This document shows, piece after piece, positions 1 through 9,018 of a DNA stretch of 64,000 nt. Both the position numbers and the translations under genes were made by a program. The DNA is from AP-15 sp963736715 (GTDB lineage Bacteria > Pseudomonadota > Alphaproteobacteria > ATCC43930 > CGMCC-115725). The notes under the pieces were generated by a model that saw only the letters and a list, made by a program, of their open reading frames with translations, did not search any database and was not told the DNA's origin. Numbering within the stretch: position 1 is the first letter of the stretch; every line of letters starts with the position of its first letter. The stretch lies in the NCBI GenBank assembly GCA_963736715.1, contig CAVTQA010000010.1, positions 248,001 through 312,000 of the forward strand, in the 5' to 3' direction.

Positions 1-699
1 GAACCGCTCTACCCAGGGCCGCAGCTCGATTTCCCAGGCCCAGGCCGAGCGCGGCTGCTGCAAAAGGTGCAGATAGGATGCGGCGATCGCATCGGGATCA
101 AGCATGCTGTCGGGGCGGTCCGGCGGCTCGGTGCGGCCGGGGTTGCGGATCGCCCCGTCGATCACGAAGTGGCCGATATGGATGCCCTGCGGCGCCAGCT
201 CGCGCGCCATGCTTTGCGCAAGGCCACGCAGCGCGAATTTGCCCATCGCAAAGGGTGCAGAAAGCGGATAGCCCTTGACGCTCGCCGAGGCGCCGGTGAA
301 GAGGATCGCGCCGTGCCCTTTCGGAAGCATCCGGGCCACCGCCTCTCGCGCCACGAGGAAGCCGCCGTAGGCGCTGACCATGAGGGCTCGCTCGACCTCT
401 GCCGGCACCAGCTCAGCCACGGGACCGCGGGCGCGGGCGCTGGCATTGTAGACAACCACATCCGGCGCGCCGGTCGCGGCCTCCACGGTTGCGAACATCT
501 GTGCCACCTGGCCCGGGTTGGTTGCGTCGCAGGTAAAAGCTTTCGCACCGGTCTCGGCGCAGAGAGCGCCGAGCTTTTCCGAATTGCGCGCTGCAAGAGC
601 CACCCGCAGCCCCTCGCGGGAAAACAGGCGCGTCAATGACGCGCTCAAGCCCGATCCGGCCCCGACGATCAACGCGGTCTCATAGCTCGGTTTTGGCAT
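1..699 (-). CDS. SDR-family oxidoreductase (3' end outside window)
   Basis: Reading from an ATG at 699 gives 233 codons open to the window edge, with the stop lying beyond position 1. The N-terminus carries a Rossmann nucleotide-binding stretch (ALIVGAGSGLSASL) and the middle an N-A-S strand (VVVYNASARARGP), as in classical short-chain dehydrogenases. A Shine-Dalgarno-like GAGGAG precedes the ATG. It is divergent from the haloalkane dehalogenase at 791. The usual YxxxK pair is not clear: the equivalent stretch reads YPLSAPFAMGK, so Y and K are further apart than normal. It resembles the SDR at 43924-44772 in its C-terminal style (W-E-L-x-P). The substrate cannot be predicted. Confidence 0.85.
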   Translation of the reverse strand, partial: MPKPSYETALIVGAGSGLSASLTRLFSREGLRVALAARNSEKLGALCAETGAKAFTCDATNPGQVAQMFATVEAATGAPDVVVYNASARARGPVAELVPAEVERALMVSAYGGFLVAREAVARMLPKGHGAILFTGASASVKGYPLSAPFAMGKFALRGLAQSMARELAPQGIHIGHFVIDGAIRNPGRTEPPDRPDSMLDPDAIAASYLHLLQQPRSAWAWEIELRPWVERF

Positions 700-790
700 G
701 TAGATCTCCTCGCTGCGTTGCCCCGGCTGATAATCTCGCACTGGCGATAATCTAACACTATAGCACTCGCATGCCGACCACCTGAGGGAG

Positions 791-1687
791 ATGACGATGC
801 CGCATCGCCTCGAGCCGCATCCCAAGAAATTCGTTGGGATTCACGACAAGCGAATGGCCTATGTCGAGCTTGGCCAAGGCGAGCCCGTGTTTCTATTCCT
901 GCACGGCAACCCGACCTCGTCCTACCTGTGGCGCAATGTGATGCCGGAAGTCTCCGGTCTCGGCCGCTGTGTCGCGCCTGATCTCATCGGGATGGGTGAT
1001 TCCGACAAGCTCGCAAATCCCGGCCCCGACACTTACCGCTATGGCACGCACCGCGAGTTTCTCTGGGGGTTAATCGACGCGGTGATAGGTCCTGACGCCC
1101 CGGTCGTGCTCGTCGTTCACGATTGGGGCTCGGCGCTCGGCTTCGACTGGGCGAACCACCATCGCGGTCGGGTCACGGGCATCGTCTACATGGAGGCGAT
1201 CGTCCGGCCGCTCGCCTGGACCGAATGGCCGGAAAGCTCGCGGCGGGTATTCCAAGGGTTTCGCTCAAAGGCCGGCGAGGAGATGATTCTCGACAAGAAC
1301 ATGTTCGTCGAGCGCGTCCTCCCGGCCTCGATATTGCGGCGGCTCGAACCTCCGGAAATGGCGGAATACCGGCGTCCCTTTGCAGGCTCCCGGGAGGATC
1401 GCTGGCCCACCCTGTCCTGGCCGCGCGAGATCCCGATTGACGGGCAACCCGCCTCCGTCGCCGAGCTGGTTGCCGCTTACGCCGATTGGATGGCCGAGAA
1501 CGACATCCCCAAACTGTTTGTCAATGCCGATCCCGGCGCCATTCTGGTCGGAGCGCAGCGCGAATTCTGCCGCGGGTGGCGCAATCAGACGGAAACGACC
1601 GTGGCCGGCAGCCACTTCATCCAGGAGGATTCCGGACCGGAAATCGGCCGGGCCATTGCTGCCTGGTTCGCGCGGCACGCAGCCTGA
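791..1687 (+). CDS. haloalkane dehalogenase (alpha/beta hydrolase)
   Basis: 298 residues, the normal size for haloalkane dehalogenases, which replace halogen with hydroxyl on alkyl halides by hydrolysis. Numbering from 791, the halide-binding Asn is N40 in HGNPTSSYLWRN, the nucleophile is D111 followed by the halide-binding W112 (VVHDWGSALG), the acid is E135 in YMEAIVRP, and the base is H275 in GSHFIQED. This Asp-Glu-His arrangement with N and W halide ligands matches the DhaA/LinB (HLD-II) subfamily rather than plain epoxide hydrolases. A second ATG at 797 sits at better distance from the AGGGAG ribosome-binding site and may be the true start. It has no signal peptide and is monocistronic, divergent from the SDR. 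Confidence 0.92.
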   Translation: MTMPHRLEPHPKKFVGIHDKRMAYVELGQGEPVFLFLHGNPTSSYLWRNVMPEVSGLGRCVAPDLIGMGDSDKLANPGPDTYRYGTHREFLWGLIDAVIGPDAPVVLVVHDWGSALGFDWANHHRGRVTGIVYMEAIVRPLAWTEWPESSRRVFQGFRSKAGEEMILDKNMFVERVLPASILRRLEPPEMAEYRRPFAGSREDRWPTLSWPREIPIDGQPASVAELVAAYADWMAENDIPKLFVNADPGAILVGAQREFCRGWRNQTETTVAGSHFIQEDSGPEIGRAIAAWFARHAA

Positions 1688-1704
1688 GCACGCGCTCTTT
1701 GTCA

Positions 1705-2520
1705 TCATGCCGCTTCGCCCGGCGGTCTACCAGCCGGCTCCGCTATTTCTTCGGGCGCCTTCCGCTCGCGCGGGCCGGCAAAGGCGGTCACAACCCCGTG
1801 CAAGGTGCGCAATTCCTGCTCGGTGCATTGCGCGCGCTGAAACAGGCTGCGCAGGTTGCGGACCATGCTCGGACGGCTCTCGCGATTGCGCAGAAAGCCG
1901 TTGCGGACCAGCTCCTCCTCGAGATGCTCGAAGAAGTTGAGAAGCTCCGCCTTCGTCGCCGGGCGGCTGCCGCCGCGGCGCAGAATCTCGGGCGGCGCGG
2001 CCACGCCTGAGGTGAACCACTCATAGCCGACGATCAGGACGGCCTGGGCGAGGTTCAGCGACGAGAAGCCGGGGTTGAGCGGCACGGTCAACACCGTATC
2101 GGCGAGCGCTACGTCGTCGTTGAGGAGGCCGGTTCGCTCCGGCCCGAACAAGACTCCGCACGCCTCGCCCGCCGCGATCCGGGCCCGCATCTCGGGCGCC
2201 GCGTGGCGGGGCGTCACCTCGCGCCGCACCATGCCGCGATCGCGGGCCGTCGCCGCATAGACATGGACAAGATCGGCGATCGCCGCGGGAATATCCGGGT
2301 AGAGCCGCGCCTTCGCAAGGAGGGCATCGGCGCCGCTCGCTGCGGCGATCGCCTTGTCCGAGGGCCAGCCGTCGCGCGGACGCACCAGCCGCAGATCGCC
2401 GAGGCCGCAGTTCATCATCGCCCGCGCCGCGGTGCCGATGTTCTCGCCGAGCTGCGGCTCCACCAGGATGATCGCGGGACCATCGGTCACCGCCTGCCGG
2501 CGATGATCGGTGCCGGCCAT
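1705..2520 (-). CDS. trmJ: TrmJ-like tRNA 2'-O-methyltransferase (SPOUT/SpoU family)
   Basis: Expected to methylate the ribose 2'-O of position 32 in tRNA anticodon loops using SAM, in the cytosol. The SpoU/SPOUT pattern is clear: an N-terminal PQLGENIGTAARAMMN motif, GVLFGPERTGL in the middle, and the C-terminal knot PLNPGFSSLNLAQAVLI. I chose the ATG at 2520, two bases after the cysS stop with GGAAGG upstream, giving 271 residues; an ATG at 2538 overlapping cysS is possible. It is cotranscribed with cysS. The C-terminal helical tail (HLEEELVRNGFLR) is typical of TrmJ and separates it from TrmH and TrmL. Confidence 0.9.
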   Translation of the reverse strand: MAGTDHRRQAVTDGPAIILVEPQLGENIGTAARAMMNCGLGDLRLVRPRDGWPSDKAIAAASGADALLAKARLYPDIPAAIADLVHVYAATARDRGMVRREVTPRHAAPEMRARIAAGEACGVLFGPERTGLLNDDVALADTVLTVPLNPGFSSLNLAQAVLIVGYEWFTSGVAAPPEILRRGGSRPATKAELLNFFEHLEEELVRNGFLRNRESRPSMVRNLRSLFQRAQCTEQELRTLHGVVTAFAGPRERKAPEEIAEPAGRPPGEAA

Positions 2521-2522
2521 GC

Positions 2523-3914
2523 TCAGTCCTTCCGCCACCAGGTCGTCGTGCCGTCTGGCCGGTCTTCGAGCAGGATGCCCTCGCCGGCGAGCTCGGTGCG
2601 GATACGGTCGGCCTCGCCGAAACGGCGCTGGCGGCGCGCCGCCGTCCGCGCGGCGATCCTCTGCTCGATCCGTTCGGCATCGGCTTTCGCGCTGCCTTGC
2701 AGCCAGTCGAGCGGCGGCTGGCCGAGCAGCCCCATCAACTGGCCGCCGGCTTCGAGCGCGCGCTGCAGGGCGGACCGCTCGGCGTCCGAACTCGTCCGGT
2801 TGATCGCCCCGGCGAGCTCATGGAGGTGCGTCAGGGCAAGTGGCGTGTTGAGATCGTCTTCGAGCGCGTCGCGCACCGGCCGCAGCGCCGCGTCGGCTTC
2901 GCCAAATCGCTCGAACACGGCATCGCGCGGCAAGGTCAGCGCGCGGTAGAAGCGATCGAGCGTCTGCCGCGCCTGGCGCAACCTCTCGCCCGTCCAGTCG
3001 AGCGGGTCGCGATAATGCGCAGTCAGCAGCGCGAGGCGGATCGCCTCGCCCGGCGCCTCGTCGAGCAACTCGCGAACGGTGCGGATATTGCCGAGCGATT
3101 TCGACATCTTGGCGCCGGCATCGGTCAGCATCCCGTTGTGCATCCAATACCGGACGAACGGGCGGCCGCCATGTGCGCAAGTGCTTTGCGCGATCTCGTT
3201 CTCGTGGTGCGGAAAGACGAGATCGAGACCGCCGCCATGGATATCGAAGGTTTCGCCCAGATGCGTCTCGCTCATCGCGGAGCACTCGATGTGCCATCCC
3301 GGCCGGCCGCGTCCCCACGGGCTGTCCCATCCCGGCAGATCCGGGTCGGACGGCTTCCACAGCACGAAATCGGCCGGGTCGCGCTTGTAGGGCGCCACCT
3401 CGACCCGCGCGCCTGCGATCATGTCGTCGCGGCTGCGCCGCGACAGCTGCCCGTAATCGGGGTCGGAGGTGACCGAGAACAGTACATGGCCTTCGGCCAC
3501 ATAGGCGTGCCCGCTGGCGATCAGCCGTTCGATCATCGCGATCATTTGCGGGATATACTCGGTCGCCCGCGGCTCGATATCGGGCGGCAAGGCGCCGAGC
3601 GCCGCCATGTCCTCGTGAAACGCCGCCGTCGTTCGCGCCGTCAAGGCCGCGATCGGCTCGTTATTCTGGCGGGCGGCGGCGTTGATCTTGTCCTCGACGT
3701 CCGTGATGTTGCGAACATAGATCACGTGCTCGCGCCCGTAGATCTCGCGCAATAGCCGATAGAGCACGTCGAACACGACAATGGCCCGGCCGTTGCCGAT
3801 ATGCGCGCGGTCATAGACCGTCGGACCGCACACATAGAGGCGCACGCGTTCGGGGTCGAGCGGTTCGAAGAGTTCCTTGCGGCGCGTCAGCGTGTTGTAA
3901 AGGGTCAGCGGCAT
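2523..3914 (-). CDS. cysS: cysteinyl-tRNA synthetase
   Basis: 463 residues, full length for class I CysRS, which charges tRNA-Cys in the cytosol. Signature elements in order: a zinc cysteine in CGPTVYD, the HIGH-type motif (DRAHIGNGR), further zinc ligands in HIECSAMS and the HHENEIAQS stretch, and KMSKS in GAKMSKSLGN. The C-terminal anticodon-binding helices end with the usual short GTTTWWRKD-type tail. It leads an operon with trmJ, two bases apart. It is intact, which matters because several accessory genes in this window are frame-broken. Confidence 0.97.
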   Translation of the reverse strand: MPLTLYNTLTRRKELFEPLDPERVRLYVCGPTVYDRAHIGNGRAIVVFDVLYRLLREIYGREHVIYVRNITDVEDKINAAARQNNEPIAALTARTTAAFHEDMAALGALPPDIEPRATEYIPQMIAMIERLIASGHAYVAEGHVLFSVTSDPDYGQLSRRSRDDMIAGARVEVAPYKRDPADFVLWKPSDPDLPGWDSPWGRGRPGWHIECSAMSETHLGETFDIHGGGLDLVFPHHENEIAQSTCAHGGRPFVRYWMHNGMLTDAGAKMSKSLGNIRTVRELLDEAPGEAIRLALLTAHYRDPLDWTGERLRQARQTLDRFYRALTLPRDAVFERFGEADAALRPVRDALEDDLNTPLALTHLHELAGAINRTSSDAERSALQRALEAGGQLMGLLGQPPLDWLQGSAKADAERIEQRIAARTAARRQRRFGEADRIRTELAGEGILLEDRPDGTTTWWRKD

Positions 3915-4154
3915 GGGCTACGGCGTAGCAGATTGCGCCCCGCCGGTCCACGCGATCGAACACCCCGAGCCGCCCCCAACCCTCTATCCGGCGCAATCAT
4001 AACTTGCATCGATTATTACACCCCGCTGCTTCTGCAGCGGATCTGCAGCAGGAAATCTCCCTAAAGTTGAAAATGCAAATGACGCCCCCTGGCAATCCGC
4101 CGACTTTTCAAGGGTCCGCAGAAGTTGCATCTTTGGCATACGAAAGAGGCAAAT

Positions 4155-4331
4155 CTAGGACGATCCTGACAAATGCAACGCGATCCGTGGGAAGCCGGCC
4201 GCCGGCGAGAAACCGAAGGAAATGAAGAATTTTGCCTTGGATGCCCCGGTCGGATGAACGGTACTCAGCAGATATCGGGTGATCTTCCGATTGTCCAGGA
4301 TCGCGTTTGCGACCCTTGGCAGTTGGCTCAT
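4155..4331 (-). pseudogene. DUF6883 family remnant (N-terminal part)
   Basis: From ATG 4331 the translation begins MSQLPRVANAILDNRKI and continues TRYLLSTVHPTGASKAKFFISFGFS, the recognisable start of DUF6883 proteins, then loses similarity and stops after 58 residues, about half the family length. It begins immediately after the DUF4926 remnant, the arrangement in which these two small proteins normally occur (often near toxin or polymorphic-toxin genes). The function of either family is not established. I infer a deleted, non-functional gene; identification is from memory of the family pattern. Confidence 0.55.
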
Positions 4332-4530
4332 CCGGGATCGGATGTCGTCGCGCCGAAGCGTGACCGTGCAAGGGAAGGGCTCCGCGAACTCGACCTCGTA
4401 ATGCTCGCCGTCACGATAAACGTGAACGACGGTCCCTTTACCGCCCTCGAGGCAGGACGCCGCCTTTGCACTCGACGGGGTGCCTGAGAGCCACGACGCT
4501 GAGTTCCGGAATCTTGAGTGTATCGTTCAT
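4332..4530 (-). pseudogene. DUF4926 family remnant, frame-broken
   Basis: ATG 4530 opens a frame reading MNDTLKIPELSVVALRHPVE that stops after CKGGVLPRGR. Skipping one base near 4449 restores LPEGGKGTVVHVYRDGEHYEVEFAEP, the core of small DUF4926 proteins (normally about 70 residues). The gene is therefore interrupted by what looks like one inserted C. Just downstream and overlapping is the DUF6883 remnant, its usual partner. It lies in a strip of degraded genes downstream of mmsA. Confidence 0.55.
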
Positions 4531-4764
4531 TACTCCGCAAATCCGCTGCTTGCTGACTTTATTGGTCGTGGCGAGACGAAATCAATGGGCGAGCCGGCGG
4601 GCCGCTGTGTCCGGATTTCTACCCGCAGAGACCAGGCGAACCGCGCTGACCCGCATCCAAGAGGACCGTCTCGAAGATCGCTCCTCTATCCCGCAAACCC
4701 TTAATTTCCCTTCGACGTGGCCGCCGCCCGCCCTGTGTGGCCACCCGCACAGCAGTGCGGGCGC

Positions 4765-4955
4765 TTACCGCATCGCCGGCATCGCCGGCATCACGTATTC
4801 GGCGCTGGCGCGGATGCCGGGCCAGCGGGCGGTCAACGTCTTGAGGCGGGTGTGGAAGCGCACGCCTTCCATGCCGTGCACCGCCATGTCGCCGAACAAC
4901 GAGCGCTTCAGCCGCCAAAACTGTGGAACGCTATCGGAACTGAGATGGGCACGCG
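4765..4955 (-). pseudogene. duplicate 3' end of mmsA
   Basis: This stretch encodes a C-terminal peptide (RLKRSLFGDMAVHGMEGVRF and on to TARWPGIRASAEYVMPAMPAMR with a stop at 4765) that closely matches the last 50 or so residues of the intact mmsA ending at 7282. The nucleotide match runs over about 190 bases with small differences: a lost GTG codon, scattered substitutions, and an in-frame addition near the stop. Upstream of about 4955 the similarity disappears, so no full gene exists. It has the same orientation as mmsA and lies 2.3 kb downstream. A displaced gene 3' end of this kind is a common scar of site-specific integration into a gene's 3' end. Confidence 0.8.
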
Positions 4956-5219
4956 CGCCAAACGCAAGCCGGCGAGCCGCCTTCACGGCGCATCATCGCC
5001 TGTGGCGGCGCCGGCTATCTGCTCAACTGCGGCTAGCGGCAAGTATCCCGTCACCAGAACGCACCCTCGAAAATCAAGTCAAAACCGCCCCGCTTGTTTC
5101 AAACTTGTTCGTTAGGGGAGGACTTCTTTTGACTGTGAAAAATATTACATACTGGGTGATATGCGACTTTGTTCTGATATCCGCCCCGCCCACGGCGAAA
5201 CCGGCGCAACATATAGAAA
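4956..5219. other. intergenic, no gene recognised
   Basis: I see no conserved coding sequence between the mmsA fragment and the hairpin at 5220. The stretch 5090-5180 is AT-richer than its surroundings, which is compatible with foreign origin, but nothing specific can be assigned. Confidence 0.4.
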
Positions 5220-5249
5220 GGCCTGACCGCATATAAACGCGGTCAGGCC
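5220..5249 (-). terminator. intrinsic-terminator-like hairpin
   Basis: Perfect 11-base arms GGCCTGACCGC and GCGGTCAGGCC enclose an 8-base loop. On the minus strand the stem is followed by a short T-rich run (TTTCTATAT). It lies 9 bases after the stop of the 26-residue reading frame at 5259-5339, so it would end that transcript. On the plus strand it is followed only by CCCTTCTATTT, so a bidirectional role is less likely. Confidence 0.55.
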
Positions 5250-5258
5250 CCCTTCTAT

Positions 5259-5339
5259 TTACTTCCGCCAGCGAATGGTGACTGTGACACGAAGGGTCAC
5301 TGCCACCCACAGCAGGGGAAGCCAGTACACTATCTGCAT
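5259..5339 (-). CDS. possible 26-residue membrane peptide
   Basis: ATG at 5339 encodes a 26-residue peptide with a hydrophobic core of large residues (IVYWLPLLWVAVTL) and a basic end (TIRWRK), which looks like one transmembrane helix with a positive C-terminus. A hairpin terminator follows 9 bases after the stop and a strong 8-base hairpin (5355-5374) lies just upstream. The ribosome-binding site is weak. Such an architecture occurs in small membrane proteins and type I toxins, but I recognise no family and it may not be expressed. Confidence 0.35.
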   Translation of the reverse strand: MQIVYWLPLLWVAVTLRVTVTIRWRK

Positions 5340-5650
5340 TGGCTTAGCACCATACGCAAAACGAGAGTTTTGCGGCCAGCGACACCCCCGATCTCGCTCG
5401 GTGTCCCTGACTGGCACTCCCGGCCATGAGCCTAGCGAAGCCTAGCCGCGACAGACGGACGCTTTTGGGCGTCGTCACCTCGACGTTCTTGGATCAGGTC
5501 GAACGCGAGGATTTCGACAAATTCATTTACGGTTTACCGGGGCTTTGTTCAAGGGTGCGGCGCATTCCTGAACCGCCGCGCCCCACCTCTGGACAGTTGT
5601 CGTACCGCACCCGGCGCGAGAGAGTCGCGGAACGGATGTTATGACAAGTT
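5340..5650. other. intergenic with two hairpins, no assured gene
   Basis: A perfect hairpin at 5355-5374 (CGCAAAAC, loop GAGA, GTTTTGCG) and a second weaker one nearby (GACACC/GGTGTC around 5384-5412) precede the small peptide on the minus strand. A 72-codon plus-strand frame (5426-5644) starts MSLAKPSRDRRTLLGVVTST but shows no similarity I know and no good ribosome-binding site. I leave it uncalled. Confidence 0.4.
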
Positions 5651-5690
5651 TGCCCCTACCCCGGTCACAGCCGAAACCGGGGCAAGGGCA
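5651..5690 (-). terminator. candidate terminator hairpin after the 288-residue gene
   Basis: Nested arms TGCCC...GGGCA and CCCCGGT...ACCGGGG form a stem about 50 bases past the stop of the minus-strand gene ending at 5742. No U-tract follows, so factor-independent termination is uncertain; it may only protect the 3' end. Confidence 0.35.
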
Positions 5691-5741
5691 CAAAATATAG
5701 GATCAACAGTTTTTCCTACGCTCCGGTTTAGCGCCAGCGTA

Positions 5742-6608
5742 CTACTCGAAAACTCCGTAGTTGATTGTTAGCGAAGCATTTAATTGTGCTTGTACCTCGT
5801 TGAACGCATAACTCTGGAAGTTAGTCCCGTCGGCATTCGAAAAAGCTCCTATTACAACCCAGCATTCTAAATACTGTTCTGCACCGCAAGTAAAGACGCT
5901 CTCGAGTGCAAACCCAGAGGTTTGACCGATTTGCTGGCCGTTGTCAGCGAAATTGTAATCGTTATAGCTAAATAGGTCTTGCTGAGAGGATACTGGGGTA
6001 TCTAGGTACGGCCCGTCCACTTGCCATCTATTGACGACCTGACCGACCCAAATCGTTCCCGCAGCCTGGCGCCACCAAGAACTACCCCAATTGCACGACC
6101 AATTAAGAGATGGCGAGGCCAAAAATTGAAGAAATCCATTGCCCGGCGTGAGGAACGGCTGACCCAGAGCACACCAACATTGGGCATGACCGCTGTCGTC
6201 GAGACCCGGAGACAACACCAGACTCATCGTTCCCGCATCACCATCGACCTGGAGAATTATCTCGTTGTCTCCGGTACCACTTTGACCGGTAAGACCTTGA
6301 AACGTCTGCGCGAGGCGGACGACGCTTCCCTTGGTGGGGCTAGCTTTCGACAACACAGGGCGATTAGGCCTCTTCCAATTCTTGAAAGCATCGACCACAC
6401 CAGGCATAGCTCCGAATGCTTCACGGAGAGCTTGATGAACCGGCTCTACCGCTGCCCGCATGTGGTCGTTTAACCTGGTTCTCTGCTTTAGTTGCTCCGC
6501 AAATAGTCCCGTGAGTAAGTCGCCGCTGCGTGGCCCGGAGTTGAACTCCTTAGGGATCGTTCGAAGGCGCTTGTAGGCTACAGCTTGCTCTGGTGTCATG
6601 GCTGGCAT
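5742..6608 (-). CDS. hypothetical protein, 288 residues, orphan
   Basis: Not recognised. The protein starts MPAMTPEQAVAYKRLRTIPK and its first 70 residues are charged and helical (LLTGLFAEQLKQRTRLNDHM). A middle part (about 90-150) is beta-rich with acidic patches, followed by a Trp/Cys-rich stretch (SLNWSCNWGSSWWRQ, about 165-180) and a C-terminal half rich in Gln, Asn, Ser and aromatic residues, ending LNASLTINYGVFE. No signal peptide or membrane helix. Base composition is less GC-rich than neighbours, and it sits alone between recombination scars, which suggests acquisition by transfer. It might be an adhesin or effector-like beta protein, but that is a guess. Confidence 0.6.
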   Translation of the reverse strand: MPAMTPEQAVAYKRLRTIPKEFNSGPRSGDLLTGLFAEQLKQRTRLNDHMRAAVEPVHQALREAFGAMPGVVDAFKNWKRPNRPVLSKASPTKGSVVRLAQTFQGLTGQSGTGDNEIILQVDGDAGTMSLVLSPGLDDSGHAQCWCALGQPFLTPGNGFLQFLASPSLNWSCNWGSSWWRQAAGTIWVGQVVNRWQVDGPYLDTPVSSQQDLFSYNDYNFADNGQQIGQTSGFALESVFTCGAEQYLECWVVIGAFSNADGTNFQSYAFNEVQAQLNASLTINYGVFE

Positions 6609-6868
6609 CCCTCAGACGCTTGCTCGGCGGGACCAAGCTTGGCCCCGCCGAGCTTAGCCCCTTATCCGCGACTCTTCCGAATTTAGAGCGCGTGGTGCTT
6701 TCTCGTGTGTGCGCTGGTTCACACACGACGGGAAAAATTCTATACGGCTTGATGTCCCGCAAGGAACCTAACTAGCCCGTATATCGGAAATTAAGAATTT
6801 CGTACCAAAATTAGAGCATTGGAGCGATTGCGCTTTTTTGGTGCAGAAATCCGGTGCCGAATAGACGC

Positions 6869-7048
6869 ATGATTTACGGCTATGCGCGGGTATCGACGGA
6901 CGGCCCGAGCGTTGAGGCCGAGGTGCGCCAGCTTTGAGCCGCCGGCGCCGGCAAAGTGTTCCGCGAAGTGGCGAGCAGCGCCAAGACCGAAGGCGCGCAG
7001 CTTCCGCGACCGCTGTGGCGCGCGACGGCAATGGCCGCGCGCTTTACG
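6869..7048 (+). pseudogene. serine recombinase (resolvase/invertase) N-terminal remnant
   Basis: ATG 6869 gives MIYGYARVSTDGPSVEAEVRQL, the unmistakable N-terminus of serine recombinases including the catalytic serine in YARVST. A TGA replaces the next codon, after which AAGAGKVFREVASSAKTEGAQL continues the family pattern before the sequence degenerates and stops near 7048. The catalytic and DNA-binding remainder (over 120 residues) is missing, so it is dead. It lies between mmsA and its duplicated 3' end, as expected for the relic of the recombinase of an integrated element. Confidence 0.75.
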
Positions 7049-7281
7049 TAAGTCGAGGAACGGCACCGCTAAAATTACCATAATCGCATGGTACGTTGCA
7101 GGCGAACCGGAAGTGGGTGCAGCGTAACGTGACGGCGAGGTCTCAAAGTTTGGGCGAGGCGGACTCCAATCGAACTGCACTCATTCCGGGAATCCGGCCT
7201 GATCTTCTTCTGATAAAACAGGTCGATCAGGTCGGCTCGCTCAACGGCAGGTTGTCTCCGGCCGGCGGGTCGCCAGGACCT

Positions 7282-8775
<1,494 letters not shown>

Positions 8776-8882
8776 CCCGCTACCCGCTGGTTGGTCTGCC
8801 GCAGTCCGCATCATAGGCCCGCGGCACCCGTTTTTCATGCGGGATTTCCTCGCGCAGGCGCTCCTCGTAAGATCGGCCGAGT

Positions 8883-8999
8883 TGCCCCTCTCCCTCCCGC
8901 TAAGCGGCCTCCCTCTCCCGCTTGCCCTCATCCTTTCCTCGCCGCGAGCGGAGGAGGGCCAGGGAGGGGGCGAGGGTCGGGTGAGAGGCGGGTGAGAGG
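8883..8999. repeat. CCCTCTCCC-type intergenic repeat
   Basis: Between the divergent mmsA and YdcF-like genes lies a purine/pyrimidine-skewed stretch: several CCTCTCCC units on the left, CTCGCCGCGAGCGGAGGAGG in the middle and GGAGGGGGCGAGGG plus two tandem GGTGAGAGGCG units on the right, able to fold back. Related sequences lie at 28912-29050 and 32011-32034. Dispersed repeats of this kind are common between alphaproteobacterial genes. Confidence 0.5.
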
Positions 9000-9018
9000 C
9001 GGTCGAGTGTCGTAACAG

